Assembly (NCBI GenBank): GCA_030844895.1
Contig: CM061226.1
Coordinates: 117,228,574-117,292,573 of the forward strand
Direction: 5' to 3'
Source of the DNA: Ambrosia x helenae
Taxonomy: Eukaryota; Streptophyta; Magnoliopsida; Asterales; Asteraceae
Length of the DNA stretch: 64,000 bases
Below, piece by piece: positions 33,239-44,848 of the stretch. Below the pieces are notes generated by a model. The model ran no database searches and had not been told where the DNA came from. It worked only from the letters and a program-made list of their open reading frames with translations. The position numbers were made by a program, and so were the translations under genes. Each line of letters starts with the position of its first letter. Position 1 is the first letter of the stretch.

Positions 33239-33554
33239 CATGCTAGAACTTTTTTCTTTTCTCATCTTTTAGCCCACCCACATAGCTTAACCCAACCCTA
33301 ACACTTCTACTCGCCCAGCCGAGAAGGATCCACAGATCCAACTCGGAGGAGAAAACGAAACACCCGCAACCATCACTAAGCAGGACACGTCTCGTCCTCG
33401 AAAACCTGTTTTCGAGGTACGTGATGCCACCACGGACAGTGATGACAGTGGCAACTCAGGCGTTGACCCCAACAAATGGCTCTTTCTCCATAATGCGAAA
33501 AACACAGCCAAGTATTAGCGCATGCTAATGAAACAAACAAAAAATAGGGGGAAA

Positions 33555-34388
33555 ACTCTGACTTATGACTAACCTCCTCAGAGGAGTCATAAGAACAAGG
33601 AAACTGACGGTCGTCGGGACGGTCGTAGCGGGGAACGTGGTGGAGACACCTACGTTCGGGGCTATGCAAGATCGCCCGACGCGTCAGACGGTTATGAATC
33701 TTCAAGTGATGGAGATTATAAGGTACGAAGCCACACGAACAACTCGCGCTCCGTCACAGCAACGTTTGGGACACACTCGAACATAGACGATGACTTGGTC
33801 AAACCATACATACCAAATTCGTTCGCTGAAAAGTCCAAATTTATGCCTCGCATCGCGACGACCAGCATCCTAAAACAGGTGAAACTCCATAGCAGCATCG
33901 GCAAGTACGATGGCCTGCGCGACCCTAATGATCACATTCATGACTTTGAATGTGCAGGGAGTTCAGTACACTGTTCGGTTCAAGTCTGGTGCCACATGTT
34001 TGCCCAGAAACTGACCGACGTAGCTAGAGTCTGGTTCGATAATCTCCCCGCGGGGAGCATTACGGATTTTGACAATCTGACAGCAAAATTCAGCAGCCAC
34101 TTCTCCCACCTGCGGAAACACAAAAAAGACAAGGCACACATTCTCTTGTGTCAGCGCCACGATAATGTGTCCATTGAGGGTTTCATTGTGCGATACAACA
34201 GATAAACCCTACACATAGGGTGTGGAGAAGAACTCACTTATGCAGCCTTCATCCAGGGTGTGCATAGTGAGGAGCTAATGAAATGCCTCACAGGCAAAGA
34301 TGGCATCCCAGAGTCCTGGGATGAATTTATTCGCGCGACAAAGATATTCGCGTCTTCTGAAAAATCTTTCTGCCAAATGCGCGGCTCC
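33555..34388 (+). pseudogene. gag: Tat gag, N-terminal and capsid part
   Basis: The frame is open from about 33573 (PPQRSHKNKETDGRRDG), through YVRGYARSPDASDGYESSSD, to IPNSFAEKSKFMPRI and the capsid block KYDGLRDPNDHIHDFE, ARVWFDNLPAGSITDF, HFSHLRKHKKDKAHILLC and GFIVRYN. A TAA at 34203-34205 interrupts it; the same frame goes on with CGEELTYAAFIQGVHSEELM to FCQMRGS, where the copia element is inserted. A TAA also lies just before 33573, so the start is unclear (ATG at 33795 is internal). Role: capsid protein. Confidence 0.85.
34384..34388 (+). other. Target site duplication GCTCC, left copy
   Basis: GCTCC precedes the copia 5' LTR and is repeated at 44823-44827 after the 3' LTR. Confidence 0.93.
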
Positions 34389-34726
34389 TGTTGGGCTATA
34401 TTTAAGTAGGTTTACGCTTGTCTTTATTAAGCCTGTTTGTGTTACTTGGGCTTAGTTTAGTTAATGGGATTGGGTTAGGCCATGTGGGCCAAGGCTTTAG
34501 TGGACCCTATATAATGTTTTGTTTAAGTTCATTTTAGGGTTAGACCTTTCATTGTAAAACAAGAGCCACCACCTTGTACCAGACAATCCTAGAGATTGTG
34601 TGCAAGGTGAAGCATCAATACAAGGGGTTTCATTATGTTTTTAATCTTTTGTTCTTCACATTCAATCTTGTTTTCCGCACTCGATTGTTTGTTTGATACC
34701 CGGTAGAGAGGATTCTTGGACTTACA
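34389..34726 (+). repeat. 5' LTR of the palindromic copia element
   Basis: TGTTGGGCTATATT...GGACTTACA, 338 bp. It is nearly identical to 44485-44822, with roughly seven differences by eye. A TATATAATG motif lies near 34508. Confidence 0.95.
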
Positions 34727-34727
34727 A

Positions 34728-34741
34728 TTGGTATCAGAGCC
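34728..34741 (+). other. Primer binding site (tRNA-iMet type)
   Basis: TTGGTATCAGAGCC one base after the 5' LTR. Confidence 0.93.
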
Positions 34742-35126
34742 TAAGAAGTCTTTCGAAGGCTCGGTTTGGTATCATTCGAAGAACAATCGAAAGAAGAATC
34801 GTTGTTGTTGTGCTCGTGATTTGAAATAGGTTTATTCGTATCTCGTTTTTAATTTTATTTATCTAATCATTTTTTTGTGTGTTTTAGTTTTTGTCGACAG
34901 ATTTGTTCTTTTTAAGAATTCATAAAAACTTGAAGAACATCAAGAAAAGTCACAAAGAGGCTGTTTGATCTTGTTTTGGTGATTGCAATTTGTGTTGGCA
35001 AAAGTTTAGGTGGTTAGTTTTGGAAAGGAGAATATTTTCAAATCTCAAGGTCAACATATTCCAAAATCAAAAGGAATTCAAACAACACATTTTTTTTGGT
35101 GGTCCCTCATTTACACAACTGTCAAA

Positions 35127-35753
35127 AAAAAATTGTACAGCTCATCCAAAACAACAACCGGTCGGAAAACAGAGTCGGAAAAGTAAAAGAAGCATCGGAA
35201 TCTTCATCTCAGCCGGAAACCAAGCTCTGACCGGAAAAGCATCCGCACCTCGAGAACACCTGCCACGTCACCTCGAACTCAGCTCTCAAGGTCGAACTCA
35301 GCTCTCAAGGTCGAACTCAACAAGGTCGAACTCACCCAGGTCGAACTCAACCAGGTCGAACTCGGATCTGTACTCGAACTCAGATCCGTCGCTCGAACTC
35401 AGCACTGTTTCAGGTCGAACTCAGGTCACCTACTCGAACACTCTAGACCTTGAGATCTGTGCTCGGAAGCACAAACCCAACCACACCCGTACTTGAGTCT
35501 GACCGGAAAACCAACCTAGTAAACAAATCCGATCTCAGACCCGACTCACCTTCCCTTCAACCGCCTTCCACCGCCGCCTTCACTCAACCCGACCACCTCT
35601 GCCATTCCACCGACAAACCACCACAGAATCAAACACTAACTCGACCCAGACCCACCCTGTAACAACCACCACCTGATCACCATCTCCACCCTGACCCGGT
35701 CATTGTTACAGACCCGAACCACCACCACCTACCTAACTGACCACCATCATCTT
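35127..35753 (+). repeat. Leader direct repeat, copy 1
   Basis: Matches 38820-39417 in the same orientation, from AAAAAAAATTGTACAGCTC to CACCATCATCTTC. It contains a run of short GGTCGAACTCA units; copy 2 has fewer of them. No gag-like coding was seen. Confidence 0.9.
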
Positions 35754-38700
35754 CTCAGTGTGGTGATTCATGCTTGTCAGCAACTGGAACTCTTTCATTC
35801 TTCATCAACCCTTGTTTCTAGATTTGAATAACTTCTGCAAATTCTCAGAATTTTGTGAGCAAACAATTTTATGCAATTGGGGGTCCAGTATATACATGAA
35901 TACCAAGAAAATCAGTGTACTTCAATTTTAAAATCTCAAAAACTTAAATTTTGTTCGAGAACCGGTCAAATCCTCAAGAATGGTCAATTTTTATAAAAGA
36001 AAACAAACAAAAATAAAAATTCAAACTAATTACAATGCATCTTTTTGGTGAGAATCATGTGCAAGAAGATCATATCAGCTTTGTTAAACTGTAACACACC
36101 ATTAGTATATTTGTTTTGGTAAACTTATTAAAGTGCCAGAAAGTCGTCCAAGACGATTACCAGCATCGTTTATCCACTTAAACAAACATACACACACGCC
36201 TTCAACTCTTATAATTTTCTTATTTCTCTTAACGTGTGTTAGACCGAAATAACTGTGTGTCCCACATCATGACATACCCCCGCGATCAAGGTATGCACAA
36301 AGCTTCTTCTTAACAGGTGAGTATATTGCTGACATGTGAATGAATTACAAGGTCAAGATCATCGGTGATCAGGTCTGCATATATCTGGATGCAACAAAGA
36401 GACCGATGGATTCTCGACCAGGGTTAGGGCAAATACCAAATGTTTCGGTATGATCATTGCTTTTGGATTTTGATTTGTGCCTTTAGCTTGAATTCTCTTT
36501 GAGAATTTTGGGTTTTGGCATTTCCTTATTGCTCTTTTAAGACGTCCTGACTGTGCCTAGGTCAGCATATATCTGGATGCAGCAGAAGGGCAGCCAGAAC
36601 ATCCCCAGATGTATCAACAATTTAAAGACCTGAAATCTCAGACTTTGGCAATCTATCAACGCAAGATTTAAGACCATAAGATCATACGCCGATGATGTGT
36701 TACCCACAAGCTACACAGCCCTTTATCTTTACCATGTTTTTGAACTGAGTTCGTTGTGCAGCTTGCCTGCCAGTACATCGTATAATGGAGCTGCAATCAC
36801 ACTCGATTTAATTTTCTTTTCGATTTTAAGGTGTGACAGTTCAACAGTTGATGTACTATCATTTCTTCTTTTTCGCACAATGAAATCTCATTTTCTGAAT
36901 TTTCTATTGTTTTTGTATTTTTCTAAGGATATATCCCCCTAAATTTGTGCTTAAAATTGAAAATTTAAAGAACAAATTTACAACCTAAAACTAAGAAAAA
37001 TCTTTTTGTGTTTTTGTAAAACCATTCTCGAATTAATGACCAAAGACGTTCAGAAATTTAACGCATCAGATTTTGAGCGTACCTTACTAGCTGATTTTGC
37101 CTCCGTTTTCTCCTTAAAAGGAAACATACTCACTGTTTAAGAATTTAAAATAAACGTATAATAGAGAGATGTCACCTATCACGTGCTTGGAACAACCATT
37201 ATCAACATACCAGTGGTCGTCAACAATCCTCCTTGGATGTCCCTGCACTAAGAAAGGAGATTAATTAAACACCGGTACCCAGGCCATCGCGGTCCTGGGC
37301 ACTCCTGAAGCGTCAACGTAGGACACTTCTCTCAAGCACATGTCCTTCTTATCATTTAGACATGGTGTTGCTGCCGCCTTTGCCTTCCAAACTTGTTTAG
37401 GCTTAGCACACGGTTTTGCTACTTTCGGAGTAGCAGTTTTCTTTTTCTTAGGTTGCTTCGACTTCTGTGGTTGAACAACCTTCCGTTTTCTCTTGGAAAC
37501 ATTCCAGTCTCCATCAGATGGTTTACCTTTGGAATTAGCATTCTTCATTGCCTTAGGTTTTTCAAACTTAATTGGCTTGGAGTAGTAGTTATCACTTGGT
37601 GTAACCCTCTCATTCTGCCTATAATAGGGCACATAAGGACGACTTGTGCAATTCCTTGCAATGTGACCGGGTCTTCCACAGGTGTAGCATGTCTACTTCT
37701 TTGCATAAAGATCATATCCCGATCTGTTCGATCCCACTGATGAATGTGAGTGATGGGAGCTGTTGGATGATTTGTTTGCAGGCTTCTTAAAGTTTCTGCT
37801 CTGCTTAGAACATCTTGAACACCCGTGTGAACAAGATTGTGCTTGTGATGAGGATTGTCCTTGAGCTTTCTATCTAACTTCAGGAACCTGTACATGAGAG
37901 TTAGCACAGGTAGTTTTTCTATGTGGTGGCACGTATTTATCGGTCGTGCCAATAACAAATAGCTCAGAAACAGCCTTTTGTACGTATGGTACAGCATTAG
38001 CAGATAATTTTGATGTTTTCGAACAAACATCAGCAGTTTCAGAGCAAACAATATCATCCCCCTCAACCTTAACCTCTACCTTAACTTCAGTTTCACATGA
38101 GGTAGAAACATTAGTAATATTCACACATTTAAGATCAGGGACTATTGGCTTTACCACACCTGTGCCAACAGTATTGGGTGAGGGATCCTTACATTCCTGT
38201 TTAATCTCGACTGGCCTTGAGCACACAGATTCTTCAGATTCTGGCTCAGTCGAGGGTATGACATTTGATTCAGACGAGCCACTTGATTCAGACACTTGTG
38301 GTGGCTCTACTGAATCCCCCCATTGACTCAGCTGCTCTTGAGGACTCACAGCTGGATTCACTCGATTCAACTGATACTGATTTCTCAGATTCGGTTGTTT
38401 CGGGTGATTCACATTTGGAGTCACTTTTCAGAAGATGGTGGGGCAGTTGGTTCAACGGTCTGTGGTGCCTTGTAGTCTTCATAAATCTTCTTGAATGTTT
38501 TAATAAAATCAAACTCAAAGGGCACATTTGAGTCTAATTGGCCTGTCGGTTCAGTTTGCTCAATTTTCGGTTCAGTTTCAAAAACGGTTTCTTTTAAAAC
38601 ATCATTCAATTTAGTTGTGTCATTTGATACTGGAACTTCATCTTTCTTCACATCAAAAACTCTGTCAATTTCTTTATTTCTCTCAAAATTTAATGTCTCA

Positions 38701-38817
38701 GTCTGCTTTGAAGCATCTTGAGACTTGACAAAGGTTTTTGATGGAGCCTGCCCCTGCTTAGATTGTTTGTTCTTGGGTTTAGAGATTTGGACAGGCACTG
38801 ATTCAGGTTTGGAAATT
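35754..38817 (-). pseudogene. gag: Inverted copy of the copia gag block (left palindrome arm)
   Basis: The minus strand repeats the gag seen at 41130-42680: PVQISKPKNKQSKQGQAPSK, KIEQTEPTGQLDSNVPFEFD, DKYVPPHRKTTCANS, a zinc-knuckle region with a TAG replacing the Gln of KKQTCY, and LREVSYVDASGVPRTAMAWV. It also contains the protease start and the long non-coding tail to 35754. Frame is lost after PSSEK (38421) and again in the Ser-rich part. The knuckle region differs from the right arm at only about eight of ~560 bases, but the segment around 37950-38150 is clearly more diverged. Confidence 0.9.
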
Positions 38818-38819
38818 AA

Positions 38820-39417
38820 AAAAAATTGTACAGCTCATCCAAAACAACAACCGGTCGGAAAACAGAGTCGGAAAAGTAAAAGAAGCATCGGAATCTTCAT
38901 CTCAGCCGGAAACCAAGCGCTGACCGAAAAAGCATCCGCACCTCGAGAACACCTGCCACATCACCTCGAACTCAGCTCTCAAGGTCGAACTCAGCTCTCA
39001 AGGTCGAACTCAACCAGGTCGAACTCAGATCTGTACTCGAACTCAGATCCGTAGCTCGAACTCAGCACTGTTTCAGGTTGAACTCAGGTCTCCTACTCGA
39101 ACACTCTAGACCTCGAGATCTGTGCTCGGAAGCACAAACCCAACCACACCCGTACTTGAGTCTGACCGGAAAACCAACCCAGTAAACAAACCCGACCTCA
39201 GACCCGACTCACCTTCCCTTCAACCGCCTTCCACCGCCGCCTTCACTCAACCCGACCACCTCTGCCATTCCACCGACGAACCACCACAGAATCAAACACT
39301 AACCCGACCCAGACCCACCCTGTAACAACCACCACCTGATCACCATCTCCACCATGACCCGGTCATTGTTACAGACCCGAACCACCACCACCTACCTAAC
39401 TGACCACCATCATCTTC
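38820..39417 (+). repeat. Leader direct repeat, copy 2
   Basis: Same orientation as 35127-35753 and slightly shorter because of fewer GGTCGAACTCA units. It continues past 39417 into further leader (CACTTTTCATCAAACAC...), whereas copy 1 switches there into the inverted arm. Confidence 0.9.
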
Positions 39418-40058
39418 ACTTTTCATCAAACACTAACCCGAGCCCAATAAACCATCACCATAACCGCCGCTTCCCATACCCTCCGAACCAAACCTCTGCC
39501 GCCGTTCTTCTTCCACCACCACAACCCCTTCTCCGCCATACCTGCCACCGCAGCCAACCCTGCCTCCACCCGACCACCCACACCCACCTCGAAAACCCCA
39601 CTGGTCGTTATTACATATCAAGCCGGTTTTGTTTCAGCAATCGTTGTTTTAACATTCTTAACAGAGGGTTTTTGTTCTGAAATATTATCAGATCTGAAAA
39701 TTGTTTGTTGTGAGAGAAAGAGAGGAGCTTGGTGAGATTCAAGGATTTATGTGTCTTCTTGTGTGTGTTGCTCTCCATGAGAGAGAGAGAGAGAGAGAGA
39801 GAGTATCAAAATTTGAAGGATTTTGAAAAGGTGAACAAAGAGAGAGAGAGGCGAGATTGATAAGTCAAAAAAGAAAAAGTGAATCAGCTTGTATTATTGT
39901 CGTGAGAGAGAGTGTGGAACTGAAGGATATTGTGAGATCTGAAAATTGAAGAGAAAGAGAGAATATTATAGAAGGTGAAGAGGACAAACAGTCAGACAAA
40001 AGTATAAAGTGAAGAGAGAGGGGTGACTTTTCAAATAGGTGATATTGGGAGCTGTGTA

Positions 40059-40091
<33 letters not shown>

Positions 40092-40363
40092 GTGGTAGTA
40101 GTATTTAGTGTGTATAAGTATAATTTGGGGGGACCAACCTTACGACATACAGTTTGATTCGGTTGTCTACGGTGGACTAGATTGCGTACTATTTTTGACG
40201 GTTTGACTATGGTTGAACGTCCGGTGCTCGTCTTAAAAAAAAATTTGGTGGAACGTCTACAATTTTGGGGGATCACAATTTCAAGAAAAAAATTCAAGAT
40301 GTCTTGGGGAATCACAGTTAAGAAATCAAAATTGCCCTCTCAAAGTTGTATCTATAGCACAAC
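39418..40363 (+). other. Rest of the copia leader, simple repeats
   Basis: Non-coding. It has a GA microsatellite (about 39778-39802), purine-rich GAGAGA stretches to 40020, and an ATA/TAA microsatellite (about 40059-40090). No family-like protein was seen. Confidence 0.55.
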
Positions 40364-41409
40364 ATGCTCATCTGTTCCTGCTGCTCCTGTCATATCTTCC
40401 GCTCTTACGGCTCCCACCACTTCTGCCGCTCTGCTGCTTCTGTCATTCCTGCTGCTCCTATCACTTCTGCCGCTCCTGCTGCTTCTGTCATTCCTGCTGC
40501 TCCTATCACATCTGCTGTTCCTGCCGCTCATGCTGCTCAAGCTTTCATGGCACAACATAATGACCATGTGCAATCCACATCTGAGGTACACGCTACATTT
40601 TAGCTGAATCATGTTGTACTGAATGATGCAGGTTAAAAATTAAAGGTTTTAGAGAAGAAACTCTCTCCGCATTCAAGCAGCTTGAATACGAGAAAATGGC
40701 CACTTGGGACATTAAAAAGAAATTTAATGGTTATAAAGAAATGGTCGAACAAAAAAAACTCGATATCAAGCGCTTGCATCAGGAGGTGAGTGATCACAAG
40801 TGTCGATATTTACACTTCAAACGACTGTCTGATACGTTAACCGCGGAATTGATCGACTTAAAATCTAAATTTGAAAATGCCGATTTTCATTTTAAAAAGT
40901 TCGATTGTTCTAGTCCCAAAGTTGAAAAAATGATCAATACCCAGTTAAAGTTCAGACCTAAGGAAGTGAGGAATAAGGGGTTGGGTTTTGTGGAAATTCC
41001 ACCACCCTTTAATGAAAATTATTCCTCAATTCCCATGTCGGATGAAGAATTGTTGGCTCTGCCTATTAAAGGATACGGTCCTTCAATAGAAGAGCCAACC
41101 AGTCGACCATCAAGGGATCAAGTTAAAATTACCAAACCTGAATCGGTCCCTGTAAAAATCTCTAAACCCAAGAACAAACAACATCAGCACGAGCAGGCCC
41201 CATCAAAAACTTTTGTCAAGTCTCAAGATGCTTCAAAGCAAACCGAGACGTTAAACTTTGAGAAAAATAAAGAAATTGATAGAGTTTTTGATGTGAAGAG
41301 AGATGAAGTTCCAGTTTCAAATGACACAACTAACTTGAATGATGTTTTAAAAGAAACCGTTTTTGAAACTGAACCGAAAATTGAGAAACTGAACCGACAG
41401 GCCAATTAG
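40364..41409 (+). CDS. gag: Copia gag, N-terminal half (right arm)
   Basis: An Ala/Pro-rich start (about 40364-40603) holds a 45-bp tandem duplication coding two SVIPAAPITSA-type units. After a short break the main frame, listed from ATG 40696, gives MATWDIKKKFNGYKEMVEQK, KLDIKRLHQEV and TAELIDLKSKFENADFHF, a probable coiled coil, then acidic and Pro/Lys-rich parts to PKIEKLNRQAN. The frame ends at 41409 because one base is missing near 41385 relative to the inverted copy (which reads KIEQTEP). No capsid domain or full start was recognised; the N-terminus probably lies further up in a broken region. Confidence 0.75.
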
Positions 41410-41417
41410 ACTTAAAT

Positions 41418-42680
41418 GTGCCCTTTGAGTTTGATTTCATGAAAACATTCAAGAAGATTTATGAAGAGTACAGGGCACCACAGACCGTTGAACCAGTTGC
41501 CCCATCAACTTCTGAAAGTGACTCCAAATGTGAATCACCCGAAACAACCGTATCTGAGAAATTAGTATCAGGTGAATCAAGTGAATCCAACTGTGAGTCC
41601 TCTAGAGTAGCTGAGTCAACAGGGGATTCAGCAGAGCCACCACATGTTTCTGAATCAAGTGGATTGACTGAATCAAATGTCACACCCTCGACTGAGCCAG
41701 AATCTGAAGAATCTGTGTGCTCAAGGCCAGTCGAGACTAAACAAGAATGTGAGGATCCCTCATCCAATACTGTTGGCACAGGTGTGGTAAAGCCAATAGT
41801 CCCTGAATTTAAATGTGTCAACGTTACTGATGCTTCTACTTCATGTGCATATTTAGTAAAAGTAGAGGTTAAGGTTGAGGGGGATGATATTGTTTGCACT
41901 AACAATGCAGGTGTTTGTGTGGAACAGTCTAATTTGTCTGCAGATGTTGTTCCTTATATTAAAAAGACTGTTTCTGAGCTATTTGTGAATGGCACGACCG
42001 ATAAATATGTGCCACCACATAGAAAAACTACCTGTGCTAACTCTTCTGAACAGGTTCCTGAAGTTAAACAGAAAGCTCAAAGACAGTCATCATCACAAGC
42101 AAAATCTTGTTCACACGGGTGTTCAAGATGTTCTAAGCAGAGCAAAAACTTTAAGAAGCCTGCAAACAAATCATCCAACAGCTCCCATCACTCACATTCA
42201 TCAGTGGGATCGAACAGATCGGGATATGATCTTTATGCAAAGAAGCAGACATGCTACACCTGTGGAAGACCTGGTCACATTGCAAGGAATTGCACAAGTC
42301 GTCCTTATGTGCCCTATTATAGGCAGAATGAGAGGGTTACACCAAGTGATAACTACTACTCCAAGCCAATGAAGGTTGAAAAACCTAAGGCAATGAAGAA
42401 TGCTAATTCCAAAGGTAAACCATCTGATGGAGACTGGAATGCTGCCAAGAGAAAACGGAAGGTTGTTCAACCACAGAAGTCGAAGCAACCTAAGAAAAAG
42501 AAAACTGCTACTCCGAAAGTAGCAAAACCGTGTGCTAAGCCTAAACAAGTTTGGAAGGCAAAGGCGGCAGCAACACCATGTCTAAATGATAAGAATGACA
42601 TGTGCTTGAGAGAAGTGTCCTACGTTGACGCTTCAGGAGTGCCCAGGACCGCGATGGCCTGGGTACCGATGTTTAATTAA
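41418..42680 (+). CDS. gag: Copia gag, C-terminal half with zinc knuckle
   Basis: A 420-codon frame: FEFDFMKTFKKIYEEYRAPQ, long Ser/Glu-rich acidic region, KYVPPHRKTTCANS, a Ser/His-rich basic stretch, one CCHC knuckle CYTCGRPGHIARNC (about residue 277-290), then a Lys-rich tail (KRKRKVVQPQKSKQPKKKK-like) and SYVDASGVPRTAMAWVPMFN before the stop. It is offset by one base from the upstream half (40696-41409). Overall build resembles the gag at 2404-5223. Role: nucleocapsid, RNA binding. Confidence 0.85.
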   Translation: MPFEFDFMKTFKKIYEEYRAPQTVEPVAPSTSESDSKCESPETTVSEKLVSGESSESNCESSRVAESTGDSAEPPHVSESSGLTESNVTPSTEPESEESVCSRPVETKQECEDPSSNTVGTGVVKPIVPEFKCVNVTDASTSCAYLVKVEVKVEGDDIVCTNNAGVCVEQSNLSADVVPYIKKTVSELFVNGTTDKYVPPHRKTTCANSSEQVPEVKQKAQRQSSSQAKSCSHGCSRCSKQSKNFKKPANKSSNSSHHSHSSVGSNRSGYDLYAKKQTCYTCGRPGHIARNCTSRPYVPYYRQNERVTPSDNYYSKPMKVEKPKAMKNANSKGKPSDGDWNAAKRKRKVVQPQKSKQPKKKKTATPKVAKPCAKPKQVWKAKAAATPCLNDKNDMCLREVSYVDASGVPRTAMAWVPMFN

Positions 42681-44484
42681 TCTCCTTTCTTAGTGCAGGG
42701 ACATCCAAGGAGGATTGTTGACGACCACTGGTATGTTGATAATGGTTGTTCCAAGCACGTGATAGGTGACATCTATCTGTTATACGTTTATTTTAAATTC
42801 TTAAACAGTGAGTATGTTTCCTTTTAAGGAGAAAACGGAGGCAAAATCAGCTAGTAAGGTACGCTCAAAATCTGATGCGTTAAATTTCTGAACGTCTTTG
42901 GTCATTAATTCGAGAATGGTTTTACAAAAACACAAAAAGATTTTTCTTAGTTTTAGGTTGTAAATTTGTTCTTTAAATTTTCAATTTTAAGCACGAATTT
43001 AGGGGGATATATCCTCAGAAAAATACAAAAACAATAAAAAAATTTAGAAAATGAGATTTCATTGTGCGAAAAAAAAGAAATGATAGTACATCAGCTGTTG
43101 AACTGTCACACCTTAAAATCGAAAAGAAAATTAAATCGAGTGTGATTGCAGCTCCATTATACGATGTACTGGCAGGCAAGCTGCATAACGAACTCAGTTT
43201 AAAAACATGGTAAAGATAAAGGGTTGTGTAGCTTGTGGGTAACACATCATCGGCGTATGATCTTATGGTCTTAAATCTTGCGTTGATAGATTGCCAAAGT
43301 CTGAAATTTCAGGTCTTTAAATTGTTGATACATCTGGGGATGTTCTGGCTGCCCTTCTGCTGCATCCAGATATATGCTGACCTAGGCACAGTCAGGACGT
43401 CTTAAAAGAGCAATAAGGAAATGCCAAAACCCAAAATTCTCAAAGAGAAATCAAGCTAAAGGCACAAATCAAAAGCCTAAAGCAATGATCATACCGAAAC
43501 ATTTGGTATTTGCCCTAACCCTGGTCGAGAATCCATCGGTCTCTTTGTTGCATCCAGATATATGCAGACCTGATCACCGATGATCTTGACCTTGTAATTC
43601 ATTCAGATGTCAGCAATATACTCACCTGTTATGAAGAAGCTTTGTGCATACCTTGATCGCGGGGGTATGTCATGATGTGGGACACACAGTTATTTCGGTC
43701 TAACACACGTTAAGAGAAATAAGAAAATTATAAGAGTTGAAGGCGTGTGTGTATGTTTGTTTAAGTGGATAAACGATGCTGGTAATCGTCTTGGACTGCT
43801 TTTTGGCACTTTAATAAGTTTACCAAAACAAATATACTAATGGTGTGTTACAGTTTGACAAAGCTGATATGATCTTCTTGCACATGATTCTCACCAAAAA
43901 GATGCATTGTAATTAGTTTGAATTTTTATTTTTGTTTGTTTTCTTTTATAAAAATTGACCATTCTTGAGGATTTAACCGGTTCTCGAACAAAATTTAGGT
44001 TTTTCAGATTTTAAAATTGAAGTACACTGATTTTCTTGGTATTCATGTCTATACTGGACCCCCTATTGCATAAAATTGTTTGCTCACAAAATTCTGAGAA
44101 TTTGCAGAAGTTATTCAAATCAAGAAACAGGGGGGTTGATGAAGAATGAAAGAGTTCCAGTTGCTGACAAGCATGAATCACCACACTTAGAAGATGTACC
44201 CGAGTCAGAAGAACTTGAAGTGAATCATCTTTTGACAATGAAAGTACAAGGGAAGAAGTACCTGAAAAGTTGCTTGAAAGAGAAAATTGAAAAAAAAAAA
44301 AAGAGCTTCTAAGAATCCTCCTCTCACGTTCTCTTTTAGCAATATGTTCAAGCAAAAGCTGATGATGATTAAAGTTGTGAAGCTACCTCCAAGAGAACAA
44401 GAAAGAACCCAAGATTGGAAGATCAAGATCTGAAGATTCTTCCTACTAAGCCATGATAAAGACAGCATAAACCTAGGGGGATAT
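42681..44484 (+). pseudogene. Protease start and non-coding tail of the palindromic copia
   Basis: Right after the gag stop the reading VQGHPRRIVDDHWYVDNGCS then KHVIGDIYL is the copia protease start, with D-N-G where D-S-G is normal. It soon runs out of frame. The remaining ~1.6 kb is repeated inverted at 35754-37190 and has no integrase or RT. A purine-rich tract (ACCTAGGGGGATAT, 44471-44484) precedes the 3' LTR. Confidence 0.75.
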
Positions 44485-44822
44485 TGTTGGGCTATATTTA
44501 AGTAGGTTTACGCTTGTCTTTATTAAGCCTGCTTGTGTTACTTGGGCTTAGTTTAGTTAATGGGATTGGGTTAGGCCATGTGGGCCAAGGCTTTTGTGGA
44601 CCCTATATAATGTTTTGTTTAAGTTCATTTTAGGGTTAGACCTTTCATTGTAACACAAGAGCCACCACCTTGTACCAGACAATCCTAGAGATTGTGTGCA
44701 AGGTGAAGCATCAATACAAGGGATTTCATTGTATTTTTAATCTTTTGTTCTTCACATTCAATCTTGTTTTCCACACTCGATTGTTTGTTTGATACCCGGT
44801 AGAGAGGATTCTTGGACTTACA
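44485..44822 (+). repeat. 3' LTR of the palindromic copia element
   Basis: TGTTGGGCTATATT...GGACTTACA followed by GCTCC. Confidence 0.95.
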
Positions 44823-44848
44823 GCTCCCAACATCATAATAGTAATAAT

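Larger units (their letters stand above)
34389..44822 (+). mobile_element. Copia-type LTR element with a 3-kb internal palindrome
   Basis: 338-bp LTRs (34389-34726 and 44485-44822, about 98% alike by eye), an iMet primer site at 34728, a PPT before the 3' LTR and a perfect GCTCC duplication. Inside, the order is leader A (about 35127-35753), an inverted gag block (35754-38817, minus strand), leader A again (38820-39417), more leader, then the same gag block in plus orientation (about 40696-44190). Only gag and a short protease piece are present; no integrase, RT or RNase H was found. Its structure suggests a template-switch product or a later inversion-duplication. Confidence 0.9.
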
